33,858 nt of DNA from an uncultured Bacteroidales bacterium. Its GTDB lineage: Bacteria > Bacteroidota > Bacteroidia > Bacteroidales > UBA4417. Below are positions 1 through 8,814 of the stretch, one piece after another. A program made the position numbers and the translations under genes. The notes below the pieces were generated by a model. The model did no database searches. It was not told the DNA's origin and saw only the letters and a program-made list of their open reading frames with translations. Position 1 is the first letter of the stretch; the number at the start of each line of letters is the position of its first letter. The stretch spans positions 1 to 33,858 of the forward strand of contig CALCJE010000265.1 of assembly GCA_937965665.1 (NCBI GenBank), written 5' to 3'.

Positions 1-45
1 TTTTCAACAATATAATCAATTCTTGGAATTGTGGTAATTTTACGG

Positions 46-1419
46 ATGAGCAAATTTTCTAATTTCACAACTTTTGAGGGAAGACCAATGAGGGTAATAA
101 AGTTTGGATATTTTTTGCAGATGGTTGCCGTTGTTACTATTATACTGGTAGCCGGCATCTACGAGTTGCCCAAATATTCAGGGCGGTTAGTGCTGCTTGC
201 ATTATTGGCTGTTATTGATATGCGATATTGGTTCTCGGTAAGGAAATATTTCTCAACCCGTTTCAAAAAAATATTCTCAACACTCTACTGGCTTCCTTTA
301 TTCGCTTTACTGACTTTCTTCTTATCCGGAGCACTTACCCCCTTGCACGAGTGGAATTCATTTCTACGGATTTATTTCCCCGGCGTCCTGATGATATTGC
401 TGATTGGAAAGGGTATATTTTTAACCCTGGTTGTTTTTAGCGATATTTTTATCATACCGCTGAATGTGATCAGGCACGTAAATCCTGAAAATATTGAAAA
501 AGGAGGTCGCTGGTACCGCCCGCGCATCTTCCTGCTCACCGCAGCAGGCATTGCTTCGGTAGTGATGTTACTATACATTGCCGGGATGTTTTTCTGGGTT
601 ACCAATTACAAATTATATACGGTCGAAATAGCGGTTAAAAATCTGCCGAAAGCCTTCGACGGGTATCGAATTGTGCAGATAAGCGACTTACACCTGGGTG
701 GCTTCCTGAACGACTCTCCGTTGAAGAAGATCGTTGCCATGGCGAATGATCAAAAACCGGATGTGATTCTTTTTACCGGCGACATGGTGAGTTTTACTTC
801 CGACGAAGTTTTCCCTTTCGAGGATCAGATGAAGAAATTTGAAGCCAGGGATGGTATTTTTGCCATACTCGGTAACCACGATTATGGTGAGTACAGCCGG
901 TGGAAAACGCCTGAAGACAAGGCCGCCAACGACCAGGAGTTGTTCGATTTTTACAAACGCATCGGGTGGCAATTACTGCGTAACCAGCATGCTACTATTT
1001 CGCGCGATGCATCTTCAATTACCATTCTTGGTGTTGAAAACTGGAGCAAGAATAAAAGTTTTGGTAAAAAAGGAGATATACACAGGGCGCTCATCGGATC
1101 TGATAAAGCTTCTTTCAAAATACTGATGACGCATGACCCCTCGCACTGGGATGGCGAAGTAAAAGAAAAGTTTCCGCAAATCGGGTTAACCCTTTCGGGC
1201 CATACCCATGCTTTCCAGTTCGCTATTGAGAACAGTTGTGTGAAATGGAGTCCTGCCAAATTAGCTTTTAAAGAATGGGGGGGCTTGTATACTGATTCCA
1301 CGGACGTAAGTAATACCCGGTACTTGTATGTAAACCGTGGAGCCGGAACCCTGGGGTATCCAGGCAGGATTTTCAGCCGGCCCGAAGTAACCCTGATCAT
1401 ACTCAGGCGGGCTGATTAA
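46..1419 (+). CDS. Membrane-anchored calcineurin-like metallophosphoesterase
   Basis: Predicted phosphoesterase with an N-terminal membrane domain and a C-terminal metal-dependent catalytic domain. Counting from the ATG at 46, the dimetal motifs appear in order: SDLH near residues 213-216, GD near 245, GNHD near 276-279, a lone His in MTHD near 363 and GHTH near 385-388. About 185 residues precede them, with four or five hydrophobic segments ending in a helix just before the catalytic domain. This is the layout of YkuE-like and UDP-2,3-diacylglucosamine hydrolase-like phosphoesterases, but the substrate cannot be told from sequence. The start is uncertain: a GTG at 31 and an ATG at 88 are in frame. 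The ATG at 88 follows a GAGGG stretch and begins right before the first hydrophobic segment, so it may be the true start. The gene is tail-to-tail with the next one, only 15 bp apart. Confidence 0.88.
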   Translation: MSKFSNFTTFEGRPMRVIKFGYFLQMVAVVTIILVAGIYELPKYSGRLVLLALLAVIDMRYWFSVRKYFSTRFKKIFSTLYWLPLFALLTFFLSGALTPLHEWNSFLRIYFPGVLMILLIGKGIFLTLVVFSDIFIIPLNVIRHVNPENIEKGGRWYRPRIFLLTAAGIASVVMLLYIAGMFFWVTNYKLYTVEIAVKNLPKAFDGYRIVQISDLHLGGFLNDSPLKKIVAMANDQKPDVILFTGDMVSFTSDEVFPFEDQMKKFEARDGIFAILGNHDYGEYSRWKTPEDKAANDQELFDFYKRIGWQLLRNQHATISRDASSITILGVENWSKNKSFGKKGDIHRALIGSDKASFKILMTHDPSHWDGEVKEKFPQIGLTLSGHTHAFQFAIENSCVKWSPAKLAFKEWGGLYTDSTDVSNTRYLYVNRGAGTLGYPGRIFSRPEVTLIILRRAD

Positions 1420-1434
1420 AAAAAAGTTTACGAT

Positions 1435-2910
1435 CTAAGCGTTCATTTCGAACCAGCTGGCCACCAGTTCATCTTTCTGGTGCCATTCCCTGATGTGTAT
1501 AAACTCGTTGGTATGTTTGTTATACAGGTAATCTTTTTTCCATTCTGGATGATGAACCGACACCTGCTTGATGGCATCAATGATATAAAGCAAATCATCA
1601 TTGGTCATGGTAGGGTGGAGGGAAAGCCTGATCCAGCCTGGTTTTTGCGATAAGTCGCCGTGCGTAATCAAATCCGTAATTAGTTTCGATTTTTCGTGAC
1701 TTACATCCAGCAGGAAATGTCCGTACGTACCAGCACAGGCACAACCGCCGCGCATCTGTATGCCATAGCGATCGCTCAACAGTTTCACTACCATATTAAA
1801 ATGCATTCCTTCAATATAAAACGAAATTATACCGAGTCGTTTTTTCTGGTTGTCGGCCAATACGTGAACCCCGGGAATGCAACATAATTCTCTGAATGCG
1901 AGGGCTACCAGTTCTTCTTCGCGTGCCCTGATCAAAGCAGTGTCCATTTCATTTTTTATCCTGATGCTCAGTGCGGTACGCATGGCTTGAAGGAATCCCG
2001 GCGTTCCGCCATCTTCGCGTATTTCAATATTATCTATAAATTTATATTCGCCCCAGGGATTAGTCCAGTCTACAGTACCGCCTCCGGGTGCGTCAGGAAC
2101 TTTACAGTGATACAACCCGGAATCAAACACCAAAACACCTGATGTGCCCGGACCGCCCAGGAATTTGTGCGGCGAAAAAAATACGGCGTCCAGTTTTTCC
2201 ATGGGATCGGCAGGATGCATATTAATATCCACATAAGGTGCCGAAGCTGCGTAATCGGCAAAACAATAGCCACCTGCTTCGTGCATGATGCGCGCCATTT
2301 CATGGATGGGAGTTTCGATACCTGTAACATTGGAACATGCCGTAAAAGATCCTATTTTTAAAGGCCTGTCGGCAAATTTTTTCAACAGTTGTCGCAGGTT
2401 ATCCGGATCAACCAACAGGTCTTTCCCGGGTGGAATTACCTCAACATCAGCAACCGTATGATACCATGAAGTATGATTTGAATGATGCTCCATGTGGGTG
2501 ATGAAAACCACCGGCCGTTTGCCGTGAAAAACAAACTCACCGTACAGGTTTTTTTCGGGAGCCTTCAGGTTGAGCATCCGCTGGAATTTTACAAGCACAC
2601 CTGTCATCCCGAATCCCGAGGTAATCAGTACGTCCTGTGGACCGGCGTTTACATGTTCCTTAATGATTTGCTGCGCCTTGTGGTAGGCTTTTGTCATCAG
2701 TTGCCCGCCTTCACTGGTTTCGGTATGTGTATTCGAAACCCATGGGCCTATAACTTTAAGCATCCGCTCTTCGATAGGACCATAAAGCCTTCCGCTGGCA
2801 ACCCAGTCGGCATAAATCATTTTCTGAGTTCCAAAAGGAGTGTTGTATTCCAGGTCATTTCCCACTATTCCTTGCCGGAATTTTGCGAAGTGTTCTTCTA
2901 AATTCACCAT
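1435..2910 (-). CDS. Class V aminotransferase, cysteine desulfurase-like
   Basis: PLP-dependent fold-type I enzyme of the class V aminotransferase/cysteine desulfurase superfamily, 491 residues. Visible hallmarks are HMEHHSN near residues 139-145 (His stacking on PLP), FADYAA near 217-222 with the Asp that binds the pyridine nitrogen, and SPHKFLGG near 246-253 with the Schiff-base Lys at about 249. RGGCACAG near 387-394 sits where SufS/CsdA desulfurases carry their catalytic cysteine; here two cysteines are spaced C-A-C. It is longer than ordinary SufS (about 405 residues), with an extra C-terminal part rich in Trp and His. No suf or isc genes are nearby, so a role in Fe-S assembly is not supported by context. 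Sulfur mobilisation from cysteine, or a related lyase or epimerase reaction, are all possible. A near-match to the promoter -7 box (one mismatch) lies at about 2936-2943. Confidence 0.87.
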   Translation of the reverse strand: MVNLEEHFAKFRQGIVGNDLEYNTPFGTQKMIYADWVASGRLYGPIEERMLKVIGPWVSNTHTETSEGGQLMTKAYHKAQQIIKEHVNAGPQDVLITSGFGMTGVLVKFQRMLNLKAPEKNLYGEFVFHGKRPVVFITHMEHHSNHTSWYHTVADVEVIPPGKDLLVDPDNLRQLLKKFADRPLKIGSFTACSNVTGIETPIHEMARIMHEAGGYCFADYAASAPYVDINMHPADPMEKLDAVFFSPHKFLGGPGTSGVLVFDSGLYHCKVPDAPGGGTVDWTNPWGEYKFIDNIEIREDGGTPGFLQAMRTALSIRIKNEMDTALIRAREEELVALAFRELCCIPGVHVLADNQKKRLGIISFYIEGMHFNMVVKLLSDRYGIQMRGGCACAGTYGHFLLDVSHEKSKLITDLITHGDLSQKPGWIRLSLHPTMTNDDLLYIIDAIKQVSVHHPEWKKDYLYNKHTNEFIHIREWHQKDELVASWFEMNA

Positions 2911-3109
2911 TTGTTCAATTGCATTTTGCGGTGGGCAAATATCTGAAAATTATGATGATTAAAAAGAAATGTTTTCGACAATTTCAGGGGTTTTTTGCTA
3001 CCAGAAGGTTACTTCGTGCGGAGGCCTGCCAGGCAGAGCAATAAGCAGTTTGATTATTAGACGTCTGATGCATTATTGCCATTTTCTCAACGATCTGTAA
3101 GCCCTTCAT

Positions 3110-3142
3110 CTTACAACTTATAACTTACAACTTACAACTTAC
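3110..3142. repeat. Short tandem repeat of a 7-bp unit
   Basis: Almost five copies of the unit CTTACAA, with one copy reading CTTATAA, in the 264-bp gap between the aminotransferase and the TPR protein. The gap also holds a small palindrome around 3024-3036 (GCCTG/CAGGC) and no open frame I would call a gene. No function is evident; such arrays can vary in copy number by slippage. Confidence 0.7.
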
Positions 3143-3174
3143 CTCTCATCCCGTCCACCTTTTCGCGCTACCCA

Positions 3175-6100
3175 CTAATCCCCGGCTGCAATCTGCACTT
3201 TCGAAATCTCAATATCGCCGGTTTCAACAAAAAGACTGATCCAGTTATTGTCTTCGCGGTACCATTTATCCTGTACACTGATCCGGATTAAATAGTCGTT
3301 AACGCTGGTTTTGTCGAGGCTTCGTAGTACAATACCTCCGTTCTTTTGCCCGTCCTTGCCATAGTTGAGATACACTTTTGGTGCAGTTTTCCCGGTTGAG
3401 CGGGCTTTGAGCAGTATATAGTTGTTTTTACGGAGTCGTGGCTCAATAACGCCGAAACTGAATTTCTTTTCGTTGCCTTCTTTAACTTCGAGGGTTTGTG
3501 AGAAAAGGTCCTGTATGGCGTGATCGGCCATATATTTCCTGATTTTTGAAACCTGCTGGGCCGGGTAAGTATCGTTCGGATTAATGAGCGATGCTGCATC
3601 GTAAGCATCAATTGCCAGGTCGAATATTTTGGTGTTGTACAGTTTATCAGCCTCGCCCAGTGCTTTGGTATATTCAGCCCTGCGAGCCAGTTCAATTTCT
3701 TCGTTTATTTTGGTTACCTCTGCAATGCGTTGTTTCGGATATGCTTCAGCCGGTTTAATGCCTGCCGCCTTGGTATAAGCAGATTTTGCCCCTGCATAAT
3801 CCTTGTCTGCAGCCAGCTTGTCGGCTTCCGAAATGTAAGTGTTGTACATGCGGTCCATTTCCTCTTTCTGGGCTGTAAGGGCTGCGTTTATTTCGGCAAT
3901 CCTGGTTTTGGGGTAGTTCTCTGCAGGTTTTATTTCAAGGGCTGCCTGGTAAGCATTGGTGGCATCCATCAGCTTTTTCGAAGCCAGGTTGGCGTCGCCC
4001 AGGGCAACAGCATTATTGTATTTCTCATCAATGGCTTTTATTTCTGATTCAATGGCAGCAATACGTTCCTGGGGTATTTTTTCGCCAGGTTTTATGAGCA
4101 GTGCATCCCGGTACATTTTTACAGCCCCGGCCAGGTCGTTAGATGAATAAAGTGCCGTAGCCGATTGCATGGTTCTGGAATAATTCTCTTCTTTCAATTG
4201 CAGTGCTGCAAGTATACCTTCAATTTCGGAGAGTTTGTCTTTGGGAAGTTTTTCGCCCTGTTTCAGCACTAATGCTTTATTAAATGAATTCTTTGCTTCA
4301 TCATATTTGCCGGCGCCCATCAACGATAAAGCCTCTGTAATCAGCAACTGGTAGTCGTCATCAAGCTTTTTGAGATCTGCCAGCTTTTGGTTGATACGCG
4401 TAATTTGTTCCTGCGGATATTTTTCATCAGGCTTTATGGTAGTTGCAGTTTGATATGGTTCGAGCGCTTCGCGGTATTTTTCGGTAGTATAAAATTTGTC
4501 CCCGTTGGCGATGGCTTGCGCATACCGTTCGTTTTCGGCTTTTATTTTGTCGAGTATCAGCTGTATTTCTGCAATCTTCTGAACGGGCATTTTTTCAGCC
4601 GGTATGGTGGCATTTGCTTTTTTGTAAGCAGCCAGGGCATTTTCGTATTCTTTTGCTTCAAGGCGTTTTTCTCCTTCGGCAATGGCAATGTTATAGGTTT
4701 CCTGCCGGGCCTGCACATCGGCAATTTGTTTTTCGGATTCGGTTATTTTTTCGCTGGGGTATTTTTCGGCAGGTTTTAATTCCAGCGCCTTGCGGTAAGT
4801 GGTAATGGCTTCGGTATAATTCGCGCTTTCAAAAAGCCGGTCGGCAGCTGTAACATACGACAGGAATTGTTCGTCCTGTTTTTTCTGTTCGGCCAGCAGC
4901 TGGTTTATTTTATCGATCTGAGTTTTAGGATAAGCTTCGGCAGGTTTCAGGACCGATGCTGCCTGGTACGATGCAAGGGCTTCGGTATATTTCCGGTTGC
5001 CAAAATTTGCCTCAGCCTCGGCAATTCTTTGTTTGTAGTTTTCATCGGCCTGGCGCATGGTATTGATAATATTATCAATTTTAACAACCTGGTCACGAGG
5101 GTATTTCTCATTATTTTTCAGGCCTGCAGCTTCATTATATGCAGTTTTAGCCTGCTCATACTGCCTGGCGGCAAATAACTGGTCGCCACTGGCTACGGCA
5201 GCCTTATACGCATCATCTGTTTTTTTTCGTGTGGCTTCAATGGCGGTAATTTCAGCAACCTTATCTTTGGGGTAATGCTCCCCTGGTTTTATTCCCGATG
5301 CTTCGTTATATGCTGCCAGCGCCATCGTGTAGTTTCCCGATGCCTGCGCCTTGTCTCCATTCGAAATGGCTTGCGCGTATTTATCTGAAGTCGCTTTTTG
5401 TATTGCCAGGGCCTGGTTTATCTCCGTGGTTTTGTCTTTCGGATATTTCTCGGAAGGTTTCAACACCAGCGCCTGCTGGTAATAGCTCAGCGCTTCTTCA
5501 TATTTTTGTTCTCCCATCAGCGCGTCAGCTTTCGAAATTGCGGCTGCATAGTTCTCCTGCTTTGCCGCAATACCGGCCATTTGTTTTTCCGATTCTGCTA
5601 TCTTTTCAGCAGGGTATTTCTCAGTCGGTTTAATTTCAAGTGCTTTCTTGTAATCGCTGATGGCATCGGTATATTTCCCGGTGCTAAAAGACTTGTCTGC
5701 TGATGCTAACAGTGTCAGGTATGCACTTTCCTGTTTTTTCTGATCGGCAAGCAACTGGTTAATTTTATCCGTTTGTGCTTTGGGATAGGCTTCAGCTGGT
5801 TTCAGAGCCAATGCTTTTTTATAGGAAACAATAGCTTCGGAATATTTCCGGTTGTTGAAATTCAGGTTGCCTTCGGCAACAGCCAGGTTGTAGCTTTCGT
5901 CGGCTGAACGCTGTCCTTCAAGAATATTGTTGATTTTTGCGATCTGGTCCTTCGGGTATTTTTCATCTTTTTTCAGGTCAGCAGCTTCAGCGAAAGCAGT
6001 TTTGGCGCCAACGTAATCCCGGGCAGCAAACAACTTATCGCCACTGCTAACGGCTGTTTTATAGGCTTCATTTCGTTTCTGCAGGTCAGCGGTAAGGGAA

Positions 6101-7890
6101 CTGATTTCTGTTATTTTATCTTTTGGGTATTGCTCGGTCGGTTTTAAAACCGAAGCTTCTTTAAACACCGAAAGTGCTAGTGCATAATTACCCGAAGCAA
6201 ATGCCTTTTCACCATTCGAAATGGCCAGCGCATATTTATCAGAGTTAGCTTTTTGTTTTGCTTGGGCCTGGTTAATCTCTGTAGTTTTGTCTTTGGGGTA
6301 CTTTTCGGCAGGTTTCAATACCAGGGCTTGTTTGTAATATGCGAGGGCCTCGTCATATTTTTGTTCGGCCATCATTTTATCGCCGGCGGCCACAGCGGCT
6401 GCATAGTTTTGCTCTTTATCTCTGGCTGTACTTAGTTTGGTCTGCGCTTCCGCGATACGTTGTTCCGGGTAGGTTTCACCGGGTTTCAGCTCAAGGCAAC
6501 GGGTGTATGCGGCAATTGCTTCAGCATATTTCAATGTGCCAAATAATTTGTCAGCTTCAGCCAGCGATTTTTTATAATCATCGTCAAGTAATTTTTGTTG
6601 GGCGACAAGTGCCGTTATTTCATTGATTTTTTCAGTAGGATATTTCTCTGTCGCATCAATGCTCAGTGCTTCGCGGTAAGCCATCAGGGCTGCGTCGTAT
6701 TTCTTTTCCGCTAATGCCAGGTCGCCGTTTTTAATCGCTGTTTCGTAAGCTTGCTTGCCTTGCACCCGTTTATTTTGAAGGGCTTCTATTTCTGCAATCT
6801 TATTTTTGGGGTAACTTTCGGCAGGTTTAAGTTCCGATGCTGACCTGAACCCACCCAGTGCTGCTTCCAGGTCATTTGTTTTTAAAAAGTTTTCGGCGCT
6901 GGCCAGGACGGCATCATATTTTTGCTGGTCCGACTGCAACTGCGATTCGCCGGTTTTCGTCTTCTCGAGCATTTCTTTCGGGTAGCGGGCTTCCGGTTTT
7001 GCTTTTAAGGCTTCCTCATATTTAAGCCGGGCACTGGTAAAATCGCGGCTGATGTAATACTGGTCAGCCTGTTCAATGGCTTTCTCGTATGCTTCCTGCT
7101 GTGCTTTTACATTATTTGCATAATTGTCGATTTCCTGCAATTTTTGTTTTGCCAATGTGCTCGAAGGTGTCAGATCAAGTGCTTTCTGGTATTCGGCACG
7201 GGCTTCGGGGCGCTTACCCGACTGTAACAGTTTATCACCGGCTGTTATATATTTGGCTGTTAGCTCGGCTTTTGTTCTGGCTTCTTCCTGCTGTTTCCTG
7301 GTCAGGGTTATTTTATCTTTCACCGATTTTGATTCGGGTTTCACCGTAAGCGCTTTTTCGTACAACGATACTGCTTTGTCGAAGTCAGCAGCAGACAGTG
7401 CTTTATCGCCATCAGCAACGGCACCATCAAAAAATGCCTGGTCGTCGGGATCGGTGTACCGGGTTCGTATTTCAGCCAGCCTGTCCTTGGGGAATTGCGA
7501 TTCCGGGTCGAGCAGTAATGCTTTCTGGTATTCTGTTTTAGCCTGTGGATAGTTGTTTTGCTTGAATAAATTCTCAGCTTTCAGGATGATGGTTTCAAAA
7601 AGCTGAGCCCGGGTATCGGCATCAAGTAAGGAATTAATCTCGGCTATTTTACCCGGGGCATATTTTAAGTCAGGTTTAGCGTGCGAGGCTTTGTCGTAAA
7701 AGAACAATGCATTGGCATAATCTTTTGCAGCCAGGGCTTTATCCGCTTCCTGCAGCAGCGTGGTGTATGGTGATGCAGAGGGTTTAGCCTGGGCGAAACT
7801 TTTATTGAAAAGTGAGGGTATGAAAAAGATTCCAAAAATAACCAGAAACGTATATATGCTTAAACCCTTCAGGGGATTGCGATTCTTCAT
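3175..7890 (-). CDS. Exported giant TPR-like repeat protein (25 units)
   Basis: A 1571-residue protein with an N-terminal signal sequence (hydrophobic core about residues 12-32, ending SFAQA). I count 25 consecutive units of about 57 residues from about residue 45 to 1470. Each unit has a TPR-like helix pair (pattern GDK-x-x-x-x-K-x-Y-x-x-A-x-x-x-Y-x-x-A), then a KPxExYPKxKI motif and a charged helix. Units 8-12 and 13-17 are a duplicated block. The last 100 or so residues are different and beta-rich (VKEGNEKKFSFGV to the end), so they probably form a separate C-terminal domain that I do not recognise. The repeats suggest a long solenoid acting as a periplasmic or surface scaffold; partners are unknown. 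No sorting domain of T9SS type is seen. I found no TAnnTTTG promoter immediately upstream. Confidence 0.9.
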   Translation of the reverse strand: MKNRNPLKGLSIYTFLVIFGIFFIPSLFNKSFAQAKPSASPYTTLLQEADKALAAKDYANALFFYDKASHAKPDLKYAPGKIAEINSLLDADTRAQLFETIILKAENLFKQNNYPQAKTEYQKALLLDPESQFPKDRLAEIRTRYTDPDDQAFFDGAVADGDKALSAADFDKAVSLYEKALTVKPESKSVKDKITLTRKQQEEARTKAELTAKYITAGDKLLQSGKRPEARAEYQKALDLTPSSTLAKQKLQEIDNYANNVKAQQEAYEKAIEQADQYYISRDFTSARLKYEEALKAKPEARYPKEMLEKTKTGESQLQSDQQKYDAVLASAENFLKTNDLEAALGGFRSASELKPAESYPKNKIAEIEALQNKRVQGKQAYETAIKNGDLALAEKKYDAALMAYREALSIDATEKYPTEKINEITALVAQQKLLDDDYKKSLAEADKLFGTLKYAEAIAAYTRCLELKPGETYPEQRIAEAQTKLSTARDKEQNYAAAVAAGDKMMAEQKYDEALAYYKQALVLKPAEKYPKDKTTEINQAQAKQKANSDKYALAISNGEKAFASGNYALALSVFKEASVLKPTEQYPKDKITEISSLTADLQKRNEAYKTAVSSGDKLFAARDYVGAKTAFAEAADLKKDEKYPKDQIAKINNILEGQRSADESYNLAVAEGNLNFNNRKYSEAIVSYKKALALKPAEAYPKAQTDKINQLLADQKKQESAYLTLLASADKSFSTGKYTDAISDYKKALEIKPTEKYPAEKIAESEKQMAGIAAKQENYAAAISKADALMGEQKYEEALSYYQQALVLKPSEKYPKDKTTEINQALAIQKATSDKYAQAISNGDKAQASGNYTMALAAYNEASGIKPGEHYPKDKVAEITAIEATRKKTDDAYKAAVASGDQLFAARQYEQAKTAYNEAAGLKNNEKYPRDQVVKIDNIINTMRQADENYKQRIAEAEANFGNRKYTEALASYQAASVLKPAEAYPKTQIDKINQLLAEQKKQDEQFLSYVTAADRLFESANYTEAITTYRKALELKPAEKYPSEKITESEKQIADVQARQETYNIAIAEGEKRLEAKEYENALAAYKKANATIPAEKMPVQKIAEIQLILDKIKAENERYAQAIANGDKFYTTEKYREALEPYQTATTIKPDEKYPQEQITRINQKLADLKKLDDDYQLLITEALSLMGAGKYDEAKNSFNKALVLKQGEKLPKDKLSEIEGILAALQLKEENYSRTMQSATALYSSNDLAGAVKMYRDALLIKPGEKIPQERIAAIESEIKAIDEKYNNAVALGDANLASKKLMDATNAYQAALEIKPAENYPKTRIAEINAALTAQKEEMDRMYNTYISEADKLAADKDYAGAKSAYTKAAGIKPAEAYPKQRIAEVTKINEEIELARRAEYTKALGEADKLYNTKIFDLAIDAYDAASLINPNDTYPAQQVSKIRKYMADHAIQDLFSQTLEVKEGNEKKFSFGVIEPRLRKNNYILLKARSTGKTAPKVYLNYGKDGQKNGGIVLRSLDKTSVNDYLIRISVQDKWYREDNNWISLFVETGDIEISKVQIAAGD
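4786..6495 (-). repeat. Duplicated five-unit block, period 855 bp
   Basis: Within the TPR gene, units 8-12 (6495 down to 5641) match units 13-17 (5640 down to 4786) one for one, and unit 18 restarts the pattern at 4785. The unit starts (the Leu of LELKP/LEIKP) lie exactly 855 bp apart, which is 5 x 171 bp. Corresponding units share signatures absent from their neighbours: TTEINQA, GDxLFAAR, NNRKY/GNRKY, DKINQLLA and ESEKQ. Confidence 0.85.
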
Positions 7891-8025
7891 TGAGTAAAGT
7901 GGTTTGATGTTTTCCTGAAATCTGATAACGGCTTTTTCGCATTATTATTGGATGAAAACTGCTAAAAGCCGGTATTTTATGCATTTGAAAATGATGGGGA
8001 AACTATGAAATCCCTGCCTGAAATG

Positions 8026-8676
8026 TTATACAATCCTGCCATCAACCATCATAAGTTTGCGGTCGCTCATATCAGCGAGTTCCTGGTTATGGGTAACTAT
8101 TACGAATGTTTGGTTAAATTTCTCACGCAAACTGAAAAATAGCTTATGAAGTTCACGTGCATTAGCCGAATCGAGATTTCCCGAAGGTTCATCAGCCAGA
8201 ATCAGCGTAGGATGATTCATAAGTGCTCTGGCCACGGCTACACGTTGTTGTTCGCCTCCCGAGAGTTCCGATGGTTTATGCGTTGCCCGGTCTGATAAAT
8301 GCAGGAAATCAAGCAGTTCAAGGGCACGGCTATGTGCCTCTTTTTGCTGTACCCCTTTGATAAATGCAGGTATATACAGGTTTTCGAGTGCCGTAAACTC
8401 AGGAAGCAGGTGATGAAACTGGAACACAAACCCGATATTTTTATTGCGGAATGCTGAGAGTTTCTTTTCGCTCAATGTTGCTATATCCTGGTTATCGAAA
8501 AGGATAGTTCCCGAAGTGGGTTTATCGAGTGTGCCTATAATCTGAAGTAAAGTAGTTTTGCCAGCCCCCGATGCACCAACCACTGATACAATTTCACCCT
8601 GGTTTATCTGCAGGTCTATGCCCTTCAGAACTTCAAGCTGGCCATACGACTTGTGAATATCTTTTCCTGTGATCAT
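8026..8676 (-). CDS. lolD: ABC transporter ATPase, LolD family
   Basis: ATP-binding subunit, 216 residues, of an ABC transporter of the LolD/MacB/FtsE group. Motifs in order: Walker A GASGAGKT near 34-41, Q-loop FVFQ near 83-86, signature LSGGEQQR near 138-145, Walker B LILADE near 158-163, D-loop NLD near 167-169 and the switch His in VTHN near 196. The length and the SGNLDSANA segment fit LolD, which powers release of outer-membrane lipoproteins with LolC/LolE in the inner membrane. No permease gene is adjacent, so the partner must lie elsewhere; MacB-like or FtsE-like assignment is less likely but not excluded. The TPR gene follows on the same strand after 135 bp. Confidence 0.9.
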   Translation of the reverse strand: MITGKDIHKSYGQLEVLKGIDLQINQGEIVSVVGASGAGKTTLLQIIGTLDKPTSGTILFDNQDIATLSEKKLSAFRNKNIGFVFQFHHLLPEFTALENLYIPAFIKGVQQKEAHSRALELLDFLHLSDRATHKPSELSGGEQQRVAVARALMNHPTLILADEPSGNLDSANARELHKLFFSLREKFNQTFVIVTHNQELADMSDRKLMMVDGRIV

Positions 8677-8693
8677 AATTTTGTTTCAGGTTG

Positions 8694-8722
8694 TAAAGAT
8701 ACAAGTTAATGGGGAAAGACAA
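8694..8722 (-). promoter_or_regulatory. Possible promoter of lolD
   Basis: On the minus strand TTG (8722-8720) is followed after 18 bp by TATCTTTA (8701-8694), one mismatch from the Bacteroidota -7 element TAnnTTTG. It lies about 20 bp before the lolD start. Confidence 0.35.
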
Positions 8723-8814
8723 TTCTTCATTTTTCCCGATTCATACTCAGTAAAGTTCACGCACCAGCCTCGGTTACCGTTTGTCGGAAATCCATTTTTT
8801 AATTATGGCTGTCA

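Noticed and set aside
3730..7552. Many plus-strand open frames opposite the TPR gene
   Set aside because: They follow from the repetitive, low-stop antisense composition; their encoded sequences are repeats of each other with no signals of their own.
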